Shown here: piece by piece, positions 47,701 to 53,714 of the stretch | Position numbering within the stretch: the stretch's first letter is position 1 | How the letters are laid out: every line of letters starts with the position of its first letter | Source: Sphingopyxis sp. QXT-31 | GTDB lineage: Bacteria; Pseudomonadota; Alphaproteobacteria; Sphingomonadales; Sphingomonadaceae | Direction: 5' to 3' | NCBI RefSeq assembly: GCF_001984035.1 | Contig: NZ_CP019449.1 | Span: 4,035,501-4,099,500 of the forward strand | Length of the DNA stretch: 64,000 nucleotides | The notes under the pieces: generated by a model | What the model was told of the DNA's origin: nothing | Database searches by the model: none | The model's input: only the letters and a program-made list of their open reading frames with translations | Program-made: the position numbers and the translations under genes

Positions 47701-50700
47701 TGCCGCCCAGGAGGTCGATCGTGGCGGTGCCGCCGAAGCCCGAGCCGCCGGTCAGAATCCGCCCGCCGCTGCCGCCGAAGCCGGCGGCAGAAACGACGAG
47801 ATCGCCGACCGTGACCGCGCCCCCGCTCTGGGTGTAGCCCGCCTGGCCGCCGCGGCCTTCGCCGGTGTTGCCCGTGACGATGCCGCTGAATCCGCTTGCC
47901 GACAGCGACAGCGCGCCGCCGGTGAGCTGGCCGCCCTGGACGTTGAAGCCGATGTTACCGCCATTGCCCGCCGCGGTGCCGCGCAGGAAGGCTGCGCCCT
48001 CGAACGGCGCCGCCGCGCGCCCGTCGGCGGTGGCCGAGATCGTCTGGAAGTTGAGCGTGCTGGGGTTGAGGTTGTTGTCGAGGATGTCGAACTGAATCGT
48101 GCCGCCCAGCCCAAGCACGATATTGCCCGCCGCGCTGGAATCGCCGCCGGCGATGCCGGTCGACGAGAAGAAGCTGTTGTGGCCGAAATCGAGCGTGCCG
48201 CCGTCGATGGTGACGCCGATCCGGCCGCCGGTCGCCGCGGTGCCGCCCTGCGCCACGCCCGCGGCTGCATCGACCGAAAAGAAGCTGACCCCCGCGCTGT
48301 CGACCGCGTTGATCAGGCCGGTGTTGGCGGCGCGAATATCGATGGTGCCGCCGAGCGAACGGCCGGACGTTCCGGTGACATTGTCGCTGATCGACCGCGC
48401 GGTGACGCTGAAGCTGCCCACCGTGATGGTGCCGCCGTCGGCGGTCAGGTCGATGTCGCCGCCGGTCGAGATGCCCGCGCTGGTCGGAATCGTGGTGCTG
48501 AACTGGCCCGCGTCGGCGTTGATCAGGAAATCGGTGCCGACGGTGATCGTGGCGAGTCCCGTCGCCAGGACGTTGACGTTGCCGCCGTCGGAGCTGCCGA
48601 CATTGTTCGCGGCGCCCGCGACCGCACCGGCATTGGCGGTCAAACTGTTTGTCGTGCCCAGCATTCCGCCATTGTCGGCGGTGATGGCAATCGTGCCGCC
48701 GGTCGCATTGCCGGAGGTCGCGTTGGCGCCGGCGACGTCTTCGGCGCTGCCGCCCGTCGCGCTCGCGTCGAGGACCAGCGTATCGACGGTCAGGTTGCTG
48801 AGGGTCGAGGTGATGATGGCGCTGCCGCCGGTCGCATTGCCGCCGGTGGCATTGGCGCCATTGGCGCCGCCGCCAAGACCCGCCGCGGTCAGCGTCAGTG
48901 CTCCGAGCGACGAAGGCGACGAGAAATCGGTCGATTGCTCGACCTCGGCAGTGCCGCCGGTGCCGTCGCCGGCGTTCGCCGACAGGAAGGTTCCGAAGAT
49001 CGGCAGCGAGACGGTGCCGCCCCCGACGCCGCTGGCGTTGATATTGGTGATCGGCGAAGTGACACTCGTGCCGCCGGTCAGGACGCGCAGCGTCGCCGTG
49101 CCGCCGGTGCCGTTGCCCGACTGCGTCGTGCCGGTGGCGCCGGTACCGGTGGCATTGACGTTGATCGCGGTGTTGGCGGTGATATTGCCGCCATTCTGCG
49201 CGATCAGCGTCGCAGTGCCGCCCTGGCCGTTGCCGCTGATATCGGCGACCTGGGTGCCGAGCGTGATGCTGGAGGTAAAGCCGCCGCCGCGGCCGTTCGC
49301 CTGCACGGTGATGTTGTTGGCGGTCAGCGAGCCGCCGGTCTCGACCGTCAGGCTGGCGGTGCCGCCGGTGCCGTCGCCGCCGTTGCCCGCGGCGTCGAAA
49401 CCGCCGGTGCCGGCCGCCGAAACGATGAGATTGCCCGCCACGACCGTGCCGCCGGTGATGTCGAACAAAGCCGTGCCGCCCGTCGCGTCGCCGGTCACCG
49501 CATCGGCGATGCCGTTCGCGGTGACGTTCAGCGTGCCGAGCACCGCCAGTCCGCCGCCCGTCACATTGACGTCGGCGCGGCCCGCGGTGCCGCCCACACC
49601 GTTCGACTGCACGACCATATTGCCCGTCGCGCCGACGAGCTGGTTCGCGCCGACGTTCAGCGTCGCGCTGGCATCGCCGGTGAAATTCGCATTGCCCTGG
49701 ACGATCAGCCGCCCGATGTGCGGCGGCGGTGCCGCGACGACCGGTCCGGGCGTCGGGATGGTCGCAAGCGGCCCGGCGACGAGGTCGCCGCTGGCGCGCG
49801 CGGTCACGCTGCTCTGGAAGATGGTGTCGGCGATGGTGATGTTCGCGGGACCGACCGCGGGGCCGGTGATCGCACCATTGTCGACATTATAGCCCGCCGA
49901 CAGCACGACCGCGCCGTCGGGGTCGGTCTGCGCAACCGCGGCGTCCTGATAGCCGAGCTGGCCCGAGATCAGCATCGTGACTGCGTCGTTCTTCGGGATC
50001 GCGACCAGGTAGACACGGCTCTGGTCGGTGTCGCCCTGCTGGTGCGCGGGGCCGCCGGTCACGCCGGTGTGGGTGATGGCGTTGCCGCCCTCGGCCCCGA
50101 CGGTGACATTGATGTCGAACAGGCCGTTGTTGATCGTGATGTCGGCCTGTTCGGCTGCGACGAGCGCCGCCGACCCGTCGACGTCGATCAGCCCGCCCTG
50201 GTTGATGCGCGGCGCGACGAGCGCGATATAGCTGCTGCCCGGATTGCCGGGATTTGCGGCGCTGATGAAGCTCTGCGGGCTGATGTCGATCGACGAGGTG
50301 CTGCCCGACGCCCCGCGGAAGCGGATCTCGCCGCCCGGGCCGAACAAGCCGCCCGTCGTGTCGATGTCGTTCGCGGTCAGCACCAGGCTGCCGACGTTGA
50401 TCACCGCGCGCGCGCCGATCAGGATGCCGCCGGCGTTGTAGAACCAGATATTGCCGCCTTGGACGGCGCCGGCACCCGCGGCGGGCGAGCCGACATAGGA
50501 GTTTACGTTGCCGTTGAGCGCGATCTGGCGGCTGATCGGGATTGGCAGGCCGCTTAGCGGATCGATGGCGATGAAGCGGTTGAGCACGGTGTAATTGCCG
50601 GTGCCGTAATATTCGAGCGTGTTGGTAGCCGGCAGGAAGTCGATGGGCGCGCCCGCGGGGGCGGTATCGGTGGGGGTCCAGTTGATGATCGTCTGCGTGG

Positions 50701-50941
50701 TGGTGGTGGTGACCCGTGTGGTGGCAGGCGGGATGCCCGGCTGGCCGGTCGACTGGATCGTGCCCCCTCCGCTGACGATGCTGCCCGATCCCTGCACCTG
50801 CGCCAGCGTGGGGCCGCCGAGCGCGAGCGCCGCCATCCCCGCCGCGATCGCGCAACTGGTCAGCAGGCGCTGTTTGCCCTTGCGGGCGGGAGCGGTCGAA
50901 GCACTGGAACGCATGGCGGACATCCTCGAGGAAAAGCTCAT
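38768..50941 (-). CDS. Giant two-partner secretion exoprotein TpsA (filamentous haemagglutinin-like)
   Basis: The 4057-residue protein would be secreted across the outer membrane by the TpsB coded just upstream. Residues 1-47 are an extended signal peptide (KGKQRLLTSCAIAAGMAALALGG, then LAQ). About 48-380 are the TPS domain, with NGNVNSYVG, IWFYNAGGILIGARAVINVGSLVLT and SSYIALVAPRI. The rest is Gly/Thr/Asn-rich beta-helix repeat, first GGTGGTA-type units and later TLTAGGNIDVGNATSG-like units. Near the C-terminus are a Cys pair (NGCLIVSSTTC) and an acidic tail. Adhesin or matrix roles are typical for the family. Only one base separates it from tpsB. No toxin domain is visible at the end. Confidence 0.92.
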   Translation of the reverse strand: MSFSSRMSAMRSSASTAPARKGKQRLLTSCAIAAGMAALALGGPTLAQVQGSGSIVSGGGTIQSTGQPGIPPATTRVTTTTTQTIINWTPTDTAPAGAPIDFLPATNTLEYYGTGNYTVLNRFIAIDPLSGLPIPISRQIALNGNVNSYVGSPAAGAGAVQGGNIWFYNAGGILIGARAVINVGSLVLTANDIDTTGGLFGPGGEIRFRGASGSTSSIDISPQSFISAANPGNPGSSYIALVAPRINQGGLIDVDGSAALVAAEQADITINNGLFDINVTVGAEGGNAITHTGVTGGPAHQQGDTDQSRVYLVAIPKNDAVTMLISGQLGYQDAAVAQTDPDGAVVLSAGYNVDNGAITGPAVGPANITIADTIFQSSVTARASGDLVAGPLATIPTPGPVVAAPPPHIGRLIVQGNANFTGDASATLNVGANQLVGATGNMVVQSNGVGGTAGRADVNVTGGGLAVLGTLNVTANGIADAVTGDATGGTALFDITGGTVVAGNLIVSAAGTGGFDAAGNGGDGTGGTASLTVETGGSLTANNITVQANGRGGGFTSSITLGTQVADISGNGQGGTATLIAQNGGNITANTAINVNATGTGATGTTQSGNGTGGTATLRVLTGGTSVTSPITNINASGVGGGTVSLPIFGTFLSANAGDGTGGTAEVEQSTDFSSPSSLGALTLTAAGLGGGANGANATGGNATGGSAIITSTLSNLTVDTLVLDASATGGSAEDVAGANATSGNATGGTIAITADNGGMLGTTNSLTANAGAVAGAANNVGSSDGGNVNVLATGLATITVGTDFLINADAGQFSTTIPTSAGISTGGDIDLTADGGTITVGSFSVTARSISDNVTGTSGRSLGGTIDIRAANTGLINAVDSAGVSFFSVDAAAGVAQGGTAATGGRIGVTIDGGTLDFGHNSFFSSTGIAGGDSSAAGNIVLGLGGTIQFDILDNNLNPSTLNFQTISATADGRAAAPFEGAAFLRGTAAGNGGNIGFNVQGGQLTGGALSLSASGFSGIVTGNTGEGRGGQAGYTQSGGAVTVGDLVVSAAGFGGSGGRILTGGSGFGGTATIDLLGGTLDATNISAVAAGTGGIGLTGDDNDPANPVDGEDGGYGQGGTATINLDGTAVVTTTTLNAFASGIGGDGGNFVSVNGVVGNAGNGGNAQGGTAAINLTAGTLTTSDITTDAGGFGGAGGGLVDLNSGPVGGAVFGGSGGNGQGGTATINLATAVAATGTVSSFAIGAGGDGGTHNTGGAGGEGRGGVAQLIVTDFNAGNVAAVLDASATGGDGGDGLDGTGGQGGYAEGGIARIQAEGANARAVVTDANFVTTGTGGSGGDGALYAGNSPRFGPNGGNGGDGRGGSVELIANDGTIELGVGRLGVAALGSNGIGGAGGNGADNPGTQTLPGPDGMLGTMDDIVVGFVGGQGGIGGGGLGGTVRLGVNGGTLTSNGNPVSITAGGISGDSGLGGVGEGGSLGDGGAFSDQGGTVILEAFGSLNNPGSINFGAVDIDASGFLAGRIDIRSAGTIAMTSLTATAQGSASPTNNDTDLATTGIFLGITDGGLIQTDGAVTLDTTGTNGNQGASVGVYAQGTGQFNVGGALTVNAGDQVDIRHDFRTGAAPTIQTGGQASFTAVNSIRSAPGSLVSAGTSLFMNATGFNSAIDVDSLDAANLTLLLAANGRINVYGTTTSGDDLAANARDEVAINDATAGDDISLIGNTIVAGNLITNGTGLDSELDGSNIFVGTSGAATVDHAEADNDFTADVGSFSTGLDTIITGGDIDITSVGAVDLGNSQAGGFIAVTGQSIVFNEIDAGTTVGLTATGVVPGGDAILGNRIDAGDNVTLTGNGIRINDGVFTTDSLFALATGGNARLSGTTDGDIVIRSAGDIAGTYTAGGNVSLTADTNITAQADAAGTYVGPNGPSEGYLFLHAAGDANLLAGSSAATMVGVGAGTNANVDGATAGEDLYVTAGNTATVTNSLAGDDLIFTGTCCVIVDNVSTTGTGPDGRSMIFAPGSAGGPNIWQIQTGPTDLSNIVLTASAGTIDASNAVAFDNLTATASGVVTTTNTIRSGLVTTITGSSLDLESVTAGTDIILTSTAGGISAIGALSAGHDLTATSATTGQFADLAAGDDIRITASGDVSAASVLTTAGGFDNDINGSGAYIDTAGNIAINGTTNTVGQTRLTAGGTVDTGAITADFTVIDAVSAVNITGDVTSGGIFIEGASIDMQSAIGNVGQIVLRATDGDITADGDVTTLSSLEVDAAGAIVITGTATGGNYVQMRGASIDVADVNSSSFVFLTATSGQINATGTLTAGSDVILDAAAGGTLNALVAGDDVSITAGGDVTVASITAEGSNPQGEEIGSNVVGSVTGTLTVTGSTFAASDVTFNATSIALQDVEAGGSFTATSTGGPITLTGADVANNITLTSARDVVATGLLQSGGDTTATGRNLDLQAIAAGGDVDLTATVGNIVTGGDVSGVNVTFDAAGDIVHDNDSLLGATNILTLTAGGNIDVGNATSGDNMRFTAGGTIDANALTAGRILALDANGAVTLTGDAFGALLVSILGSEVELGNNAVGGGNIAFFSTAGEISGTGPITANGGVTALATGAVDLTGNIVAASSADLRGASVNLGNVSANGFVSIAATNGAVTSTGLLSAGQDLIISTTQGAMLNTLVAGDDIGITGGGAVTIASLSANGTNPQGEEIGSNAVIDITGTLTVTGDSFAADDVTINALSIALQDVEAGGTLTATTTGGPLTLASADAGANVVLTSARTVTATGPIESGFATTIRGTGLDLQSVAAGTDVGLTATTGNIVTNGDVSGVNVTFSAGGDITHDNNRLLGASNALSLTAGGAIDIGNASAGGNLLIDAGGAIAANALTSGNNMTVFADGAIDLTGDLAATNQLQVQGASIELNDVTVDAGALALTSTTGGIHGTGAIDVGGPFVVQGQTLVDLTGDINADSLIDITGGAITVGNVTGGGDVGLIAITGAVNSAGTVQAASDLEIVTAAGGSFNRLVAGDDIRVFGRGDVDIAFMDATGTNPDAGEVGSNSGIDVVGNVVVGHGEAAGNFIVNTASFTTGLNSIIADGNIEVTTSGAANLGNSTAGGNIVVIGQSVGFNALDADGLVSLFASGDAPGAEGIRGGSITAGGSVGLVGNSIAITGAIQGDQTFEAIATGGDASFNTVDIYGLIGVDAAGDITGNFLSTDGDVQMLAGGDIRVSATATGGGVDPIGRDYDGNLFIDAGGDVVLTNSGAARMVGVNAGGAVELTNVAAGEDLLVRTGGFGNVLLPVAGASGVALTNVTAGDDLDIRSVGDVTVNGATATGSGPDNVALDYTANGFTISQGEGTSAVNGSDIFITSSDGSINAAGLSAGDDIVLFAATTLGLSGAETRGIGNTAGGSNISANSGGNASFADIDAFDDLIVSSGGLARFDAMATAGRDIRMNAASVDLIDVVGSNSTPVDTLTAGRNMTITATGTIVGGSLSAGNAMTLSAGDQLFIRRAATGAGGAMALAGAGGVTADSLLSGGQTTVNSDDGEIRLGALNSAGPIALTGNSIFVNALAGTAVFSNIETDVGDAIIFGGSNVSVTSGSVAGRAFIGSDGSLSVTQLSGNEVELGAETTMTLGNVTAANALGAQARDMLTVNGAVVGRSMIVASGDITIGSGGRLGTQGTTQALEVRNIDQDSVTYIGGTGTRDGYHIDQTEMTRLFAGDITILAPDLGGNNGGFVAAAPGGPAIASVGSSTPPAVVIDDFTLTAGSSTSNLGASGSLTIATQGKARVIGDAALTGMTDANSFRITADEALEVILGEGTIRLTGGSTSGASTPAGRLILQSEDVIVATADAIADVAAAPDIDAIDERLGQNDGIVLDDGALFAGGIDVTVEGGFYVQNSGEGTRFAQRRGLTFGPLGLNVNVAGADSRIVINGVHLGPSGQVTGLDAIGLLSIDGFVIGSGPLSGSGLAFDSGSTMNGCLIVSSTTCAFLEFESSFPVQDVIRDQEEEDEEGEDAEGMSLPTPLITMRDLDPLTGEPLLDDPVTGAGNDDLWTPPAE
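42280..44030 (-). repeat. Tandem 343-codon duplication inside tpsA
   Basis: Two adjoining segments of the gene align with a period of 1029 bp. For example GACATTGACGCCGCTGACG at 42452 corresponds to GACGTTGACGCCGCTGACG at 43481, and TTGCTGCC at 42804 to 43833. Both copies code for NPQGEEIGSN and SIALQDVEAGG. The match is imperfect, so the duplication is not recent. A looser similarity also links about 41.1-41.75 kb with 45.0-45.7 kb. Confidence 0.75.
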
Positions 50942-50942
50942 G

Positions 50943-52766
50943 TCAGCGCGCCTTCACGCCGAACTGGGTGGTGAAGGAGAGCAGGAAGCGGGGATCGGGT
51001 TTCTGCGCCAGGAATCCGGCACGGTTCAGCGGCACCGCGACGGTCATGTCGAGCCGTCCGACGTCGCCATAAGCGAGGCGGATGCCGCCGCCCGCCGAAT
51101 AGAGTTTCTGCGGATTGAGCCCAGCAAAGGCCAGGTCCTTGTTCCACACCCACGCGGCGTCGAAGAAGACGAAAGGCTGGAGCGCGCCGCTTTGCGTGTT
51201 GGCCGGCGTCAGCGAGCCGTAGCGCGCCTCGACCGACACCGCGATGCCGCTGTCGCCGATCACCGTCCCCGGGTCGAAACCGCGCCCGACGGTAAAATTG
51301 CCGCCCGAGAACTCTTCATAAGCAAGCAGGGGATCGCTCGCCCATTGCGCGCGCGGCGCGACCGACAGGGTGAATTGCTTGACCGGCCGCCATTCGGCGA
51401 GCGCGTTGGCGCGCAGCAGGAAGGCGTCGGGCTTGCCTTCGACGCGCGTCAGCGGGATCGCGCCGGGCAGAAAACAGGCGGCGCCGGTCGGCCCGCAATC
51501 GTCGCTGGCGCCGAGGAACTTCACGCCTTGCCGCGCCTCGAGCGAGCCGCCGAGATACCAGCGCGGCTCGGCGGGGCTGTAGCCGCTGCGCCCCGCGATC
51601 GACGCGGGGTCGATGAAGCTGGCGTCGGCGCGCAGGTTGAAGACGCGCAGGCGGTCGCGGTTGATCGGGACCCCGCCAACGGCGATGTCCTGGTCGATCA
51701 GGTCGAGCCCGCCGCCGATCGTCAATCGCCGCGCCTGCGTCAGCATCAGCGGATAGGCGGCATAGACGCTGGCGATCTGCGTCTCGGACTTGATCGCGAG
51801 CCCCGCGACGCTCGGCCGCGTCCAGGCATAGGTGTAGCTCGCGCCGAATTTCAGCCCCTCGTCGCCGACGCGGAACTCGTGCGCGACCTGCGCGACATTC
51901 TGTTCGTCGAAATCGGGGGTCGAATAGAAGCTGACCGTGGTCATGTCGCCCATGCCGGTGATGCCGAACAGGCGCGCCCGCGCGATGCCGCCCCAGCGGC
52001 CGACGTCCTTCGATCCGAAATTTTGCGCGTTGAAGTCGATGATCGCTGCGGTGCGGTCGACCGTCACCTCGCCGACGACCTCGCCCGGCGCGCCGCCGGG
52101 CCGCAGGGTCAGCCGGGCCGACAGGCCCGGGATGTCGCGCGCGAGCAGCAGGTAGCGTTCGGCATCGACGATGTTGAACACCGGCTGGTCGTCGAGGTGA
52201 GACAGATAGCGTTGCAGCAGTTTCTCGTTGGCGCCGGCGTCGCCGCGCACTTCGATGCGGCTCATCCGCGCGGCGAGGATGTCGAGCCGGACCACGCCGT
52301 CGTCGCCGATCGTCTGCGGCGGCACCCGCACCGCGGCGAGATAGCCCTGCGCGCGCAGCATCGTCGCGGCGCGGTCGCGGATGTCGCAGACCACCGCGAT
52401 CGGCAGTTCCTGCCCGACGCGGTCGGACCACGCGCCGCGCAGCATCGTGGGGTCGATCCCCTCGACGGTCGAGAATTGCACGTCGCGCAGCGTGATGCGG
52501 ACGTTCGCGAATTCGGGATTGGCGAGCGGGCAGGGCGCGCGCTCGATCGCATCGTCGGCGGCGAGGATCTGTTCGTTGGGCGCGGGCGTCGGCGGCGGGG
52601 CGGGGCGCTGGATTTCCTCGCGCGTCGGGATTTGCGGGGTCGCCACCTGGGCGCCGGCCGCGACGGGGAGCGCCGTGAGGACTAGCCCCGATCCGGCGAA
52701 GAGCGACCGTATCGCGCGCCCGCGACTCGCCCCATGCGCCCGCTGCATTTGCCCCTTGCCGTTCAT
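50943..52766 (-). CDS. Two-partner secretion outer-membrane transporter TpsB (FhaC/ShlB family)
   Basis: TpsB proteins are 16-strand barrels with two periplasmic POTRA domains that translocate TpsA. The start at 52766, with AAGGGG upstream, gives about 607 residues. These comprise a signal peptide (VLTALPVAAGAQ), a Pro-rich linker, POTRA 1 (ITLRDVQFSTVEGI), POTRA 2 (SRIEVRGDAGANEKLL) and a C-terminal barrel with GFDPGTVIGDSGIAVSVEARY. The family's VRGY/F motif appears as VGRGFDPG. Earlier in-frame ATGs would put the signal peptide inside the protein. It is directly followed by tpsA. Confidence 0.93.
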   Translation of the reverse strand: MNGKGQMQRAHGASRGRAIRSLFAGSGLVLTALPVAAGAQVATPQIPTREEIQRPAPPPTPAPNEQILAADDAIERAPCPLANPEFANVRITLRDVQFSTVEGIDPTMLRGAWSDRVGQELPIAVVCDIRDRAATMLRAQGYLAAVRVPPQTIGDDGVVRLDILAARMSRIEVRGDAGANEKLLQRYLSHLDDQPVFNIVDAERYLLLARDIPGLSARLTLRPGGAPGEVVGEVTVDRTAAIIDFNAQNFGSKDVGRWGGIARARLFGITGMGDMTTVSFYSTPDFDEQNVAQVAHEFRVGDEGLKFGASYTYAWTRPSVAGLAIKSETQIASVYAAYPLMLTQARRLTIGGGLDLIDQDIAVGGVPINRDRLRVFNLRADASFIDPASIAGRSGYSPAEPRWYLGGSLEARQGVKFLGASDDCGPTGAACFLPGAIPLTRVEGKPDAFLLRANALAEWRPVKQFTLSVAPRAQWASDPLLAYEEFSGGNFTVGRGFDPGTVIGDSGIAVSVEARYGSLTPANTQSGALQPFVFFDAAWVWNKDLAFAGLNPQKLYSAGGGIRLAYGDVGRLDMTVAVPLNRAGFLAQKPDPRFLLSFTTQFGVKAR

Positions 52767-52901
52767 CGCCACCCCTTGCGTTCGAACACGCCCGGCATCT
52801 CCGCCGTGCGCCCAATTCATAGTGCCCAGCCCGGTGACGGACTGCGCGAATTTTCGACCCAAGGAAAGGACATGCCGCTCGAACGGCAGCTTTTCATCCC
52901 A

Positions 52902-52930
52902 TTGTTATCAGATGGATCGGGCGGGTTCAA
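52902..52930 (-). promoter_or_regulatory. Possible sigma-70 promoter for tpsBA
   Basis: Reading on the minus strand, TTGAAC (52930-52925) is followed after 17 bp by TAACAA (52907-52902), inside a relatively AT-rich patch 140 bp before tpsB. A CGGGCGGG/CCCGCCCG hairpin (52918-52943) overlaps the -35 and could weaken transcription coming from the fecR-like gene. The -10 matches the consensus at only three positions. Confidence 0.3.
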
Positions 52931-52949
52931 TGGCTCCCGCCCGGTCCGG

Positions 52950-53714
52950 TCAACCGTCTACCGCTTCTGCCTCTGACATTGCGTCGACCAGCCGGTCGAG
53001 CTGCGGCGTGCAGCCCTTGGTCATCAAAATCTCGGTCGCCGCGTCGGCGGTTTCGGGCATCGCGGCGATCGTTGCGAAGCGCACCGTCACCGGCGCGGTC
53101 AGCCCCGCGCCCGACAGCTGATAATCGACGCCATATTCGATCGGCAGCGTTTCGGTCGGCCATTTGCGGAACTGCGCGCCGGCGACCAACGCGACGGTTT
53201 CGCTCTGCCCGCCCTTGGCGATGGTCAGCGCGGCGTCGCCCGACATGTCGGGGCGCCACAGCATCAGCGTCGCCGGGTCGGCGACGCAGAAGGTGCCGCC
53301 GCTGCGATAGTCGAGCAGCCACAGGTTCGGCGCGCGAAATTCGCTGGGTGCGGCCGTTTCGGCCTCGCGCGCGAACCCGCCGCGCGCTCTGGTCGACGGT
53401 CCCTTGGCCAGCATGCGCGTCACGGTGGTGCCCATCGACTGGCTCGCCTGCACGGTGGCACCGACGGTGAAACTGCCCTTGCCGCTGAGCGTGCGGGTCT
53501 TGCCGCCCTGCATCAGGACGACCTTGTCGCCGTCGACCAACGCCACGCGGTCGCTGGCCTTGAGCTTGGTCCCCGCGGGATATTTCGACGCCGACGGTCC
53601 GGTCGATCGCACGACGATCGATTGCGCCGCGGCGGCCCCGGTGACGGCGAGCGCGGCCAGAAGGGCGGCCCCGGTCAACCCCAGCCGGCTGAGGCGGATG
53701 TCAGGACAGGACAT
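52950..53714 (-). CDS. FecR-like exported protein of the TPS locus
   Basis: The start at 53714 has a GGAGAAA Shine-Dalgarno sequence and gives about 254 residues. A signal peptide ends near AAAAQS. The mature N-terminal half (SIVVRSTGPSASKYPAGTKLKASDRVALVDGDKVVL) looks like a FecR periplasmic domain, cupin-like and often fused to or next to signalling proteins. The C-terminal half has one Cys pair (FCVADP and KGCTPQ) and no recognised domain. It overlaps the cyclase stop by 14 bp, indicating translational coupling. The role is unknown; a regulatory or scaffold role is inferred from context. Confidence 0.75.
   Translation of the reverse strand: MSCPDIRLSRLGLTGAALLAALAVTGAAAAQSIVVRSTGPSASKYPAGTKLKASDRVALVDGDKVVLMQGGKTRTLSGKGSFTVGATVQASQSMGTTVTRMLAKGPSTRARGGFAREAETAAPSEFRAPNLWLLDYRSGGTFCVADPATLMLWRPDMSGDAALTIAKGGQSETVALVAGAQFRKWPTETLPIEYGVDYQLSGAGLTAPVTVRFATIAAMPETADAATEILMTKGCTPQLDRLVDAMSEAEAVDG

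Noticed and set aside
47033..50557. Plus-strand frame of 1174 codons opposite the tpsA 5' half
   Set aside because: Same reason: composition shadow of the Gly/Thr-rich repeat coding strand, with no recognisable domain.
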